Origin: Streptomyces sp. CB01201
GTDB lineage: Bacteria; Actinomycetota; Actinomycetes; Streptomycetales; Streptomycetaceae
NCBI RefSeq assembly: GCF_002803085.1
Contig: NZ_NNBJ01000001.1
Coordinates: 186,001 to 250,000 of the forward strand
Direction: 5' to 3'
DNA length: 64,000 nt
Shown one piece after another: positions 57,959 through 64,000 of the stretch. A program made the position numbers and the translations under genes. The notes below the pieces were generated by a model. The model saw nothing but the letters and a program-made list of their open reading frames with translations, ran no database searches and had not been told where the DNA came from. Every line of letters starts with the position of its first letter. The stretch's first letter is position 1.

Positions 57959-59221
57959 ATGGAAGAGCAGCAGTCACCGCGCGACGCCGGCCGCGGCGGT
58001 CCACCCTGGCGAGGTGCGGGGCCGCCGCCCCTCGTGCGGCGCTGGGTGCGGGGGGCGGACGGCGAGGAGGCGCGGCCCGCCCGGCTGCCGTGGGCGTCGA
58101 CGGTCGCGGTCACCGCGGTGGTGCTCGCCGGCTCCCACTTCGCCGGGCACGCGCAGACGGGCCGCGCCCCGCTCGACGCCTTCGCCCACGCGCTGCTGCT
58201 CGCGGCGTGCGCGGTACTCCTGATCCGGCTGCGGCACCCCGTCGTCGCGGTGTTCGGCGCCTCGGCCGCGGCCATGGTCTACCTGGGCGCCGGATACCCC
58301 TACGGCCCGGTCTTCCTGCCGGTGGCGCTCGGCTGCTTCACCGCGGTCGTCGCGGGCCGCCGCCGCCAGGCCTGGGCCGCGGTCGCCATGTTGTGGCTCG
58401 GGCACCTGCTCGTGGCCCACTGGCTCTACCGGTGGCTGCCGCCCGAAGGCGACTCGGCCGCACCCTGGGGGCAGGAAGTGGGCATCGCCGCCTGGGCGGT
58501 GGCCGTCGTCGCGGTCGCGGAACTCGTCCGGGCGCGCCGCGAGCAGTGGGCCAAGGAGCGCGCCGGGCGCGCCGCGGCGGCCAAGCGGCGGGCCGACGAG
58601 GAGCGGCTGCGCATCGCCCGGGAACTGCACGACGTGCTCGCCCACAGCATCTCCGTCATCAACGTCCAGGCCGGGGTCGGACTCGCCCTGCTCGACTCGG
58701 ACCCCGAGCAGGCCCGCATCGCCCTGACCACCATCAAGTCCGCGAGCAAGGAGGCGCTCGGCGAGGTGCGCCAGGTCCTGGAGACCTTGCGCGCACCGGG
58801 CGAGGCCCCGCGCTCGCCGGCGCCCGGTCTCGACCGGCTGCCCGAACTCGTCGAGCAGGCGGCGAGTGCGGGACTCACCGTCGCGACCACGACCACCGGC
58901 CGCCACTCGCCGCTGCCGCCCGGCGCCGATCTGGCCGCCTTCCGCATCGTGCAGGAAGCCCTCACCAACGTCGTGCGCCACTCCGCGGCCCGCACCGCGC
59001 GGGTGGCGGTCGGCTACGAACCCGGCGCGCTCGTGCTGCGGATCGAGGACGACGGGCCGCCGTCCTCGGACGCGGCCGGGGGCAGCGGGAACGGGCTGAT
59101 CGGGATGCGGGAGCGGGCCGCCGCGCTCGGTGGCACCATCGACGCGGGTCCGGTCCCGTCCGGCGGCTTCCGTGTGACGGCCCGGCTTCCGCTGACCGCC
59201 CCGCTCAAGGAGACCTCGTGA
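57959..59221 (+). CDS. Two-component sensor histidine kinase (NarL-partner type)
   Basis: 420 residues from ATG 57959. A Pro/Arg-rich cytoplasmic N-terminus is followed by five or six transmembrane helices (about residues 45-190), then HisKA_3: ERLRIARELHDVLAHSISVINVQAG with phosphoacceptor H224, and a HATPase domain (ALTNVVRHSAARTARVAV; GNGLIGMRERAAALGG). No large extracellular sensor is present, so it may sense within or near the membrane. Its stop overlaps the response regulator start (GTGA). Confidence 0.92.
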   Translation: MEEQQSPRDAGRGGPPWRGAGPPPLVRRWVRGADGEEARPARLPWASTVAVTAVVLAGSHFAGHAQTGRAPLDAFAHALLLAACAVLLIRLRHPVVAVFGASAAAMVYLGAGYPYGPVFLPVALGCFTAVVAGRRRQAWAAVAMLWLGHLLVAHWLYRWLPPEGDSAAPWGQEVGIAAWAVAVVAVAELVRARREQWAKERAGRAAAAKRRADEERLRIARELHDVLAHSISVINVQAGVGLALLDSDPEQARIALTTIKSASKEALGEVRQVLETLRAPGEAPRSPAPGLDRLPELVEQAASAGLTVATTTTGRHSPLPPGADLAAFRIVQEALTNVVRHSAARTARVAVGYEPGALVLRIEDDGPPSSDAAGGSGNGLIGMRERAAALGGTIDAGPVPSGGFRVTARLPLTAPLKETS

Positions 59222-59883
59222 TCCGCGTACTGCTCGCCGACGACCAGCTCCTGGTGCGCGCCGGATTCCGGGCACTCCTGGACGCCCAGGGCGACATCGA
59301 GGTGGTGGGGGAGGCCGCCGACGGTGCGGAGGCGGTGGGCCTGGTGCGTGAACTGCGGCCGCATGTCGTCCTGATGGACATCCGGATGCCCCGGCTCGAC
59401 GGCCTCGCCGCGACCCGCGCCCTCACCGGTGACCCCGGCCTCTGCGAGGTGAAGGTGGTCATGCTCACCACCTTCGAGCTGGACGAGTACGTCTTCGAGG
59501 CGATCCGCGCGGGCGCCTCGGGATTCCTCGTCAAGGACACCGAGCCGGACGAACTGCTGCGCGCGGTCCGGGCGGTGGTCGACGGCGACGCGCTGCTCTC
59601 GCCGGGGGTGACGCGGCGGCTGATCGCCGAGTTCGCCGCACGCTCGAAGGAGCCGGCCGCCGCGGAGGACCTCGCCCGGCTCACCGAGCGGGAGCGGGAG
59701 GTGATGGCGCTGGTCGGCATCGGCCTGTCGAACGAGGAGATCGCCCGCCGCCTGGTGGTCAGCCCCTTGACGGCGAAGACGCATGTCAGCCGGGCGATGG
59801 TGAAGCTCGGCGCCCGCGACCGGGCCCAACTGGTCGTGCTGGCCTATGAGTCGGGGCTGGTGCGCCCCGGCTGGCTCGGCTGA
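59218..59883 (+). CDS. NarL/LuxR-type response regulator
   Basis: 221 residues from GTG 59218, with AAGGAG upstream. Receiver: ADD (7-9), phosphoacceptor D54 (VLMDIRMP), T in MLTTFE, K in FLVKDTEP. C-terminal LuxR-type HTH: LTEREREVMALVGIGLSNEEIARRLVVSPLTAKTHVSRAMVKLGARDRAQL. It is the cognate partner of the kinase encoded immediately upstream. Targets unknown. Confidence 0.94.
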   Translation: MIRVLLADDQLLVRAGFRALLDAQGDIEVVGEAADGAEAVGLVRELRPHVVLMDIRMPRLDGLAATRALTGDPGLCEVKVVMLTTFELDEYVFEAIRAGASGFLVKDTEPDELLRAVRAVVDGDALLSPGVTRRLIAEFAARSKEPAAAEDLARLTEREREVMALVGIGLSNEEIARRLVVSPLTAKTHVSRAMVKLGARDRAQLVVLAYESGLVRPGWLG

Positions 59884-60131
59884 CGGGGCCTTCGGTCGGA
59901 CCCGTACGGGAAGCGCCACAGCACGTGGACGGTCCGCCAGACGAAGACGACCAGGGCACTGCCGCCGCCGAGGAGCAGCAGCACCCGCCGCAGCGGGTGC
60001 GGCAGTTCGAGGGCGTAGCCGCAACCGGCGATCGCGCCGAACACCACACCGGCCGCGAACAGGGCACTGGCCAGCGCGTATCCGATCTCGATCGTGATGG
60101 CGTCCCGCTCGGCCCGGCTGCGTGTCCCCAT
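59844..60131 (-). CDS. DUF6332-family small membrane protein
   Basis: 95 residues from ATG 60131. It begins MGTRSRAERDAITIEIGYAL, has two transmembrane helices (about residues 16-38 and 50-70), and ends with the family-typical QPSQPGRTSPDS. That C-terminus is encoded within the 3' end of the response regulator gene: the convergent genes overlap by 40 bp. Function unknown. Confidence 0.78.
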   Translation of the reverse strand: MGTRSRAERDAITIEIGYALASALFAAGVVFGAIAGCGYALELPHPLRRVLLLLGGGSALVVFVWRTVHVLWRFPYGSDRRPRQPSQPGRTSPDS

Positions 60132-60212
60132 GCGCGAAGTCTCACAGCAGGTACGGCCGGCGGGCAAACCTCACCCGTCGGCCGTCCCACCCGGATGCCC
60201 GCACCATAAGGG

Positions 60213-60257
60213 TGCATGTGGATGCATAGAATGCATTTGCATTTAATTCACATGCAA
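60213..60257. promoter_or_regulatory. AT-rich MarR operator region with nested TGCAT dyads
   Basis: TGCATGTG (60213-60220) pairs with CACATGCA (60249-60256). Inside are ATGCAT-AGA-ATGCAT (60222-60236) and TTGCAT...ATGCAA (60237-60242 and 60252-60257). The tract is far more AT-rich than its surroundings and ends 32 bp upstream of the MarR gene. It is a strong candidate for its operator and promoter. Confidence 0.6.
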
Positions 60258-60288
60258 TGAAGTGTGTGGTCTCTGCTAGCGTGCGCCC

Positions 60289-60744
60289 ATGGCAGTTGAG
60301 AAGCCCGAGTGCCTGCCCGAGCGTCTGCTCGCGCAGGAGTGGCGGGACATACTCGATGTTCACGCGCGCACGATGTGCGAACTCGACCGTGAGCTCCACG
60401 CGTTCGGACTCGGCGCGAGCGACTTCGAGGTACTGGACCTCCTCGCCCAGGGGCGCGACGGGGACGACAGGGGTGACGGGGGCAAGGACCCGTACGGCTC
60501 GTTCCGCGTGCAGGAGCTGGCGTCGGGGATCCATCTCAGCCAGAGCGCGCTGTCCCGCGTGATCGGCCGCCTGGAGAAGGACGGCCTGGTGGCGCGCGGG
60601 ATGTGCGCCCAGGATCGGCGCGGGGTGAGGGTGGAGATCACCGACGCGGGCCGCGTCCGCCACAGCGAGGTGCTGCCGATCCAGCGCGCGGTACTCGCCC
60701 GCATGCTGGGTTCCGGCCGCGGCCGTGACGCCGTACGGCCCTGA
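60289..60744 (+). CDS. MarR-family transcriptional regulator
   Basis: 151 residues from ATG 60289. Winged helix: DFEVLDLLAQG...FRVQELASGIHLSQSALSRVIGRLEKDGLVARGMCAQDRRGVRVEITDAGR (about residues 44-122), including the DxRxxR wing signature (DRRGVR). A Gly/Asp-rich insertion (GRDGDDRGDGGKDPYG) between helices 2 and 3 is unusual. The cysteines (MCELD, GMCAQ) could be redox sensors. No obvious target gene is adjacent besides itself. Confidence 0.9.
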   Translation: MAVEKPECLPERLLAQEWRDILDVHARTMCELDRELHAFGLGASDFEVLDLLAQGRDGDDRGDGGKDPYGSFRVQELASGIHLSQSALSRVIGRLEKDGLVARGMCAQDRRGVRVEITDAGRVRHSEVLPIQRAVLARMLGSGRGRDAVRP

Positions 60745-60877
60745 CGTCCCCGAGCCGGTCCCGGCGCAACGTCCCTGAGTGGGCCCGCACTCGACCAGTC
60801 GACCTTTCTGCTCAACCCCCTTGCGGCGCAAGTGAGTTGGACTCACTGTGCTCCCCGCGACGCCCCGCGCCGCGGGC

Positions 60878-62092
60878 TCAGGCCCCGGGTGCGGTCGCGT
60901 TGCGTGCGGTCCAGCCGATGAGTGCGGCGCCCGCGGCCAGTACGGCGACCGTGGTCAGGGCGAGCGGCAGCGAGGCCCACTCGGTGATGAGCCCGATGGC
61001 CGGTGGCCCGAGCAGCATGCCGCCGTAGCCGAGTGTGGAGGCGGCGGCCACTCCGCCCGGCCCGGCGATCGCGCCCGCCCGGGCCACGGCCACGGGGAAG
61101 ATGTTGGCGAGGCCGAGACCCATCACGGCGAAGCCGGCCAGGGCGAGCCAGATCGTCGGGGCGAGCGCGCCGAGCAGCATTCCGGCCGAGGCCGTGAGCC
61201 CGCCCGCGACCAGGGTGCGGGTCTGGCCCAGGCGTTCCAGGAGTGCGGTCCCCGAGAGGCGGCCGGCCGTCATGGCCAGCGCGAACAGCGAGTAGCCCAC
61301 GGCCGCGACGCCCGGCGCCGCGGCCAGGTCCTGCTCCAGGTGGAGCGCGCCCCAGTCGGCCATCGCACCCTCCCCGTAGGCGGTGCACAGTGCGATCAGG
61401 CCGAAGAGCAGCACCAGGCGCCGGGCCCGCCCGCCGAGCCTGTGTCCCTCGGCGTGCGGTGTGCTCGGCCGCACCGGCGCCGGATGGCGCAGCAGCACCC
61501 GCCCCGCGAGCGCGGTCACCAGGAGCCCCACGCCGGCCAGGCCCAGCAGGTGCGCGGCGGGGGAGAGGCCGCCGGCGACCAGCGCTCCGAGGCCCGCGCC
61601 GACCATGCCGCCGAGGCTGAACGCCGCGTGGAAGCTCGGCATCACCGGGCGGCGCAGGGCGGCCACCAGGTCCACGGCCGCGCTGTTCATCGCCACGTTG
61701 ATGCCGCCGTAGGCGGCTCCGAACACCAGCAGGACCAGGCCGAGCGCGAGCGCCGAGTGGGTTTGTGCGGGCAGCGCGATGGCGAGGGCCAGCAGCGCAC
61801 CGCACACGACGGTCACCGGGTGGCTGCCGAAGCGGCGGCAGAGCCGGCCGGTCAGCACCATCGTCACCACCGCCCCGGCCGAGACCCCGAGCAGGGCCAG
61901 GCCCAGCTCGCCGGCGGAGGCGCCGGTCTGCTGCTTGATCGCGGGAATGCGGACGACCCAGCCGGCGAACAGGAAGCCGTCGAGGGCGAAGAACACGGTC
62001 AGGGCGGAGCGGAGGCGGGACAGGGAAGCGGTGGCGATGTCGTTGCCAGGACCCCCCGGAGCGGCCGTCCGTACTTTGTTTAGTAGCGGCAC
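60878..62092 (-). CDS. MFS transporter
   Basis: 404 residues from GTG 62092. Twelve transmembrane helices starting ALTVFFALDGFLFAGWVVRIPAI (about residues 27-50), with loop motif GRLCRRFGSHPV between helices 2 and 3. A promoter (TTGATG, 18 bp, TATCCT) places the transcription start exactly on this GTG, so the mRNA is probably leaderless; the upstream ATG 62125 lies inside the -35 and cannot be used. It is divergent from the ROK repressor and probably exports or imports a sugar-like compound. Confidence 0.88.
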   Translation of the reverse strand: MPLLNKVRTAAPGGPGNDIATASLSRLRSALTVFFALDGFLFAGWVVRIPAIKQQTGASAGELGLALLGVSAGAVVTMVLTGRLCRRFGSHPVTVVCGALLALAIALPAQTHSALALGLVLLVFGAAYGGINVAMNSAAVDLVAALRRPVMPSFHAAFSLGGMVGAGLGALVAGGLSPAAHLLGLAGVGLLVTALAGRVLLRHPAPVRPSTPHAEGHRLGGRARRLVLLFGLIALCTAYGEGAMADWGALHLEQDLAAAPGVAAVGYSLFALAMTAGRLSGTALLERLGQTRTLVAGGLTASAGMLLGALAPTIWLALAGFAVMGLGLANIFPVAVARAGAIAGPGGVAAASTLGYGGMLLGPPAIGLITEWASLPLALTTVAVLAAGAALIGWTARNATAPGA

Positions 62093-62097
62093 AAAGT
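62073..62097. promoter_or_regulatory. ROK-type operator ACTTTGT-N11-ACAAAGT
   Basis: Perfect 7-bp arms (62073-62079 and 62091-62097) with an 11-base AT-richer centre TTAGTAGCGGC. It overlaps the predicted transcription start and first codons of the MFS gene. NagC/XylR-type ROK repressors bind long A/T-rich dyads of this kind. Confidence 0.6.
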
Positions 62098-62098
62098 C

Positions 62099-62128
62099 AG
62101 GATAGGGGTAGCGCGGGCGCCTCATCAA
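62099..62128 (-). promoter_or_regulatory. MFS promoter
   Basis: Read leftward: TTGATG (62128-62123), 18-bp spacer, TATCCT (62104-62099), predicted start at 62092. Confidence 0.6.
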
Positions 62129-62303
62129 GCCGCGGCCGCGACGGCGGCGGGCCGGATCACCGGACCTGCCCGCCTTCTGCGCCTCGGCCCCATGTCGCCT
62201 CCCGGACCGCCCCCGGTCCCGGTATTCGGCGCCGGGCCCCCGGCAACCCGGGACTCCGCGACGCAGGGCCGACCACGCCCGGGATCATGGGAGACTCGCC
62301 CCC

Positions 62304-63524
62304 ATGAACGGCAAGGCGACGACCACCCGGACCAGGCTGGACAGGGGCCGCAGCGCGCTCGGGCCCGCCCTCGAACTGGTACACACCGGCCGCGCGCCGA
62401 CCCGTGCCGTGCTCACCTCCGAGCTGGGCGTCACCCGCGCCACCGCGGGCGCGGTCGCCGCCGAACTCGAAGCGCTCGGTCTGATCCAGGTGGACTCACG
62501 GCCCGCGGCGGCCGGCTCCCAGGGGCGCCCCTCGCACCGGCTCGCGGTCAATGACTCGGGGCCGGTGGCGCTCGCCGCCCAGGTGCACGCGGACGGCTTC
62601 CGGGCCGCGCTCGTCGGCCTCGGCGGGGAAATCGTCGCCACCGACCCCGGCTGTGTCACGGTCTCCGCCGACCCGGCCCAGGTGCTCGGGGAGGTCGTCG
62701 ACGCGGGCGCGGCCCTGCTCAGGGGGAGCGGTCGGCGCTGTGTGGGGGCGGGGCTCGCCGTGCCGTCCGCCGTCGCCGAACCGGAGGGCACCGCGCTCAA
62801 CCCGCTGCATCTGGCCTGGCCGGCCGGATCACCGGTGCGCGAGATCTTCGCCGAGCGCGTGCGCGCGGCCGGCATCGCGGGCCCCGCCTTCACCGGCAAC
62901 GACGTCAACCTCGCGGCCCTCGCCGAGCACCGGCACGGCGCCGGGCGCGGGGCCAGGGACCTGCTCTGCGTCGCCACCGGCCATCGCGGCGTCGGCGGCG
63001 CTCTGGTCCTCGACGGCCGCCTGCACAGCGGGAGTTCGGGCCTGGCCCTGGAGGTCGGCCACCTCACCGTGAACCCGGACGGCCGCCCCTGCTACTGCGG
63101 CAGCCGCGGCTGCCTGGACGTCGAGGCGGACCCGCTGGCCTTCCTCACGGCGGCGGCCCGCGCCCCCGGACCCGAGGTGTCGCTCCTCGAACAGTCGCGG
63201 GCGCTCCTGCGCCACGAGTACGCGGACACCTCGGTGCGCCGCGCCGCGGAGGAGCTCATCGACCGGCTCGGCCTGGGCCTCGCCGGTCTGGTCAACATCC
63301 TCAACCCGGACCGGATCATCCTCGGCGGACTGCACAAGGCGCTCCTGGAGGCCGACCCGGAACGGCTGCGCGCCGTCGTCGCCGACCGCAGTCTGTGGGG
63401 CCGCAGCGGCGGCGTCCCCATCCTCGCCTGCTCCCTCGACCACAACAGCCTGGTCGGCGCCGCCGAGCTGGCCTGGCAGCCGGTGCTCGACGACCCGCTG
63501 GGGGCGCTGGCTCACCAGGCGTAG
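62304..63524 (+). CDS. ROK-family transcriptional repressor
   Basis: 406 residues from ATG 62304. Unlike a ROK kinase it has an N-terminal winged helix: LVHTGRAPTRAVLTSELGVTRATAGAVAAELEALGLIQVDSRPAAAGSQGRPSHRLAV (about residues 25-82). The ROK domain follows with ATGHRGVGGALVLDGRL and the zinc motif C-Y-CGSRGC-LD at about 264-272. NagC/XylR-type proteins repress sugar uptake genes until their ligand binds. It is divergent from the MFS gene across 210 bp containing its likely operator. Its end overlaps the convergent phosphotriesterase by 13 bp. Confidence 0.9.
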   Translation: MNGKATTTRTRLDRGRSALGPALELVHTGRAPTRAVLTSELGVTRATAGAVAAELEALGLIQVDSRPAAAGSQGRPSHRLAVNDSGPVALAAQVHADGFRAALVGLGGEIVATDPGCVTVSADPAQVLGEVVDAGAALLRGSGRRCVGAGLAVPSAVAEPEGTALNPLHLAWPAGSPVREIFAERVRAAGIAGPAFTGNDVNLAALAEHRHGAGRGARDLLCVATGHRGVGGALVLDGRLHSGSSGLALEVGHLTVNPDGRPCYCGSRGCLDVEADPLAFLTAAARAPGPEVSLLEQSRALLRHEYADTSVRRAAEELIDRLGLGLAGLVNILNPDRIILGGLHKALLEADPERLRAVVADRSLWGRSGGVPILACSLDHNSLVGAAELAWQPVLDDPLGALAHQA

Positions 63525-64000
63525 ACGCGTGCCGGGTTGGTGATCAGGATCTGCTCCAACAGGCCCTTCCCCAGGTCGAGTTCGAGCCTGGGTGCCACTC
63601 GGCGCAGCAGATGCGGCATGCCCGGCGTGTCCGGCGTGACGGTGTCCCCGCCGAGCAGCAGCCGGTCGGCGAACCCCGCGTCCGCGAGCGCCCGCAGGGC
63701 GTCCGGCATCCGCCAGTCCGTGGCGTGGTTGGCCCGCGAGGGGCCGTCGAAGGCGAGGTTGGCCCCGGCCCCGGCGGCGAGGCGGTGCACGGCGAAGTCG
63801 GGGGAGCGGTTGAGGTGCCCCAGGATCACCGAGCCCGGCGCCACCCCCAACTCCCCGCACAGCAGGTCGAGTACGTCGAGTGCGCCGGTGCCCAGCTCCA
63901 GATGGACGGCGATCGGCGCGCCCGTCCGCCGGTGTGCGTCGGCGGCGCCCCGCAGGGTGAGCACGGCGTGTTCGTCGAGCCCGTGGAAGCCGCCCGCCAC
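63512..64000 (-). CDS. Phosphotriesterase-family hydrolase, 5' end outside window
   Basis: C-terminal ~162 residues of an amidohydrolase-fold protein. The segments VHLELGTGALDVLDLL, VILGHLNRSPDFAVHRLAAGAGANLAFDGPSRANHATDWR and FADRLLLGGDTV carry the late metal ligands of the phosphotriesterase family (His in GHLNR, Asp in GGDTV) and end with the typical LLEQILITNPARVYAW. Physiological substrates of such proteins are usually lactones or phosphoesters. The start lies beyond the right edge. Confidence 0.88.
   Translation of the reverse strand: MAGGFHGLDEHAVLTLRGAADAHRRTGAPIAVHLELGTGALDVLDLLCGELGVAPGSVILGHLNRSPDFAVHRLAAGAGANLAFDGPSRANHATDWRMPDALRALADAGFADRLLLGGDTVTPDTPGMPHLLRRVAPRLELDLGKGLLEQILITNPARVYAW

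Noticed and set aside
62093..62128. ATG 62125 or TTG 62128 as start of the MFS gene
   Set aside because: Both fall in the predicted -35 element and lack a ribosome-binding site.
1..64000. CRISPR arrays, tRNA/rRNA genes, insertion sequences, integrase-associated sites
   Set aside because: No array of spaced identical repeats, no cloverleaf or rRNA segment and no transposase or integrase motif was found. The tandem repeats present are direct head-to-tail arrays without unique spacers.

Overview
The window reads as chromosomal DNA of a Streptomyces-type actinomycete. Base composition is very GC-rich, most genes have strong GC bias at third codon positions, GTG starts are common, only one in-frame TTA (bldA-type) codon was found, and several families typical of streptomycetes are present (DUF5134, DUF6332, DUF6421, DUF6986, orphan regulators next to their targets). 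No rRNA, tRNA, CRISPR array, insertion sequence or prophage was seen, so this looks like chromosome and not a mobile island. About 60 genes are supported.

Layout. 1-8.6 kb: a HAD phosphatase (cut by the window edge), an AsnC/Lrp regulator divergent from a FUSC membrane protein, a YVTN lactonase behind a DasR-like site, then a leftward group of CbiX-like chelatase, GlcNAc-type kinase, uracil-DNA glycosylase and an Asp-box propeller protein. 8.6-21.7 kb: regulator/target pairs (TetR/class II aldolase plus ceramidase; ArsR-type/Old Yellow Enzyme), FprA-type reductase, TetR, and a leftward run of HAD, PAP2, M56 peptidase, DUF5134 and VOC genes, then GNAT, GDPD and PadR. 21.7-30.8 kb: LLM oxidoreductase plus esterase, the DUF6421-SDR-threonine aldolase operon, transglutaminase-like and B3/4 proteins, PlsC, a thioredoxin, and a flavin reductase behind a short leader peptide ending in Cys-Pro-Gly-Cys. 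31-36 kb: etfBA, a DUF6986 aldolase and a receptor Ser/Thr kinase. 36-42 kb: LacI regulator, ROK kinase and an ABC sugar importer.

42-49.7 kb is the most unusual part. A MerR regulator (with a 19-bp dyad at its probable leaderless start) is followed by a T4-phage-like RNA repair pair: an Rnl1-type RNA ligase and a Pnkp-type 5'-kinase/3'-phosphatase. Beside it lie a 2OG-Fe(II) oxygenase, a 58-residue conserved-looking protein and a TmrB-like kinase fused to a Nudix domain. This cluster of nucleotide and nucleic-acid enzymes is the best candidate for an under-described system. 49.9-64 kb: geranylgeranyl-reductase-like flavoprotein, a second ABC importer with a GH4 glycosidase (its first permease carries the TTA codon), an F420-type nitroreductase with a TetR regulator and two matching dyads, a two-component system, DUF6332, MarR, an MFS exporter divergent from a ROK repressor, and a phosphotriesterase cut by the right edge.

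Two themes recur. Many divergent regulator/target gaps hold clear operator dyads. Short tandem repeats (7-36 bp units) sit in intergenic DNA and also inside coding regions such as the ceramidase and the second solute-binding protein. Starts were chosen from ribosome-binding sites, overlaps and promoter positions; all functions are inferred from sequence motifs alone.
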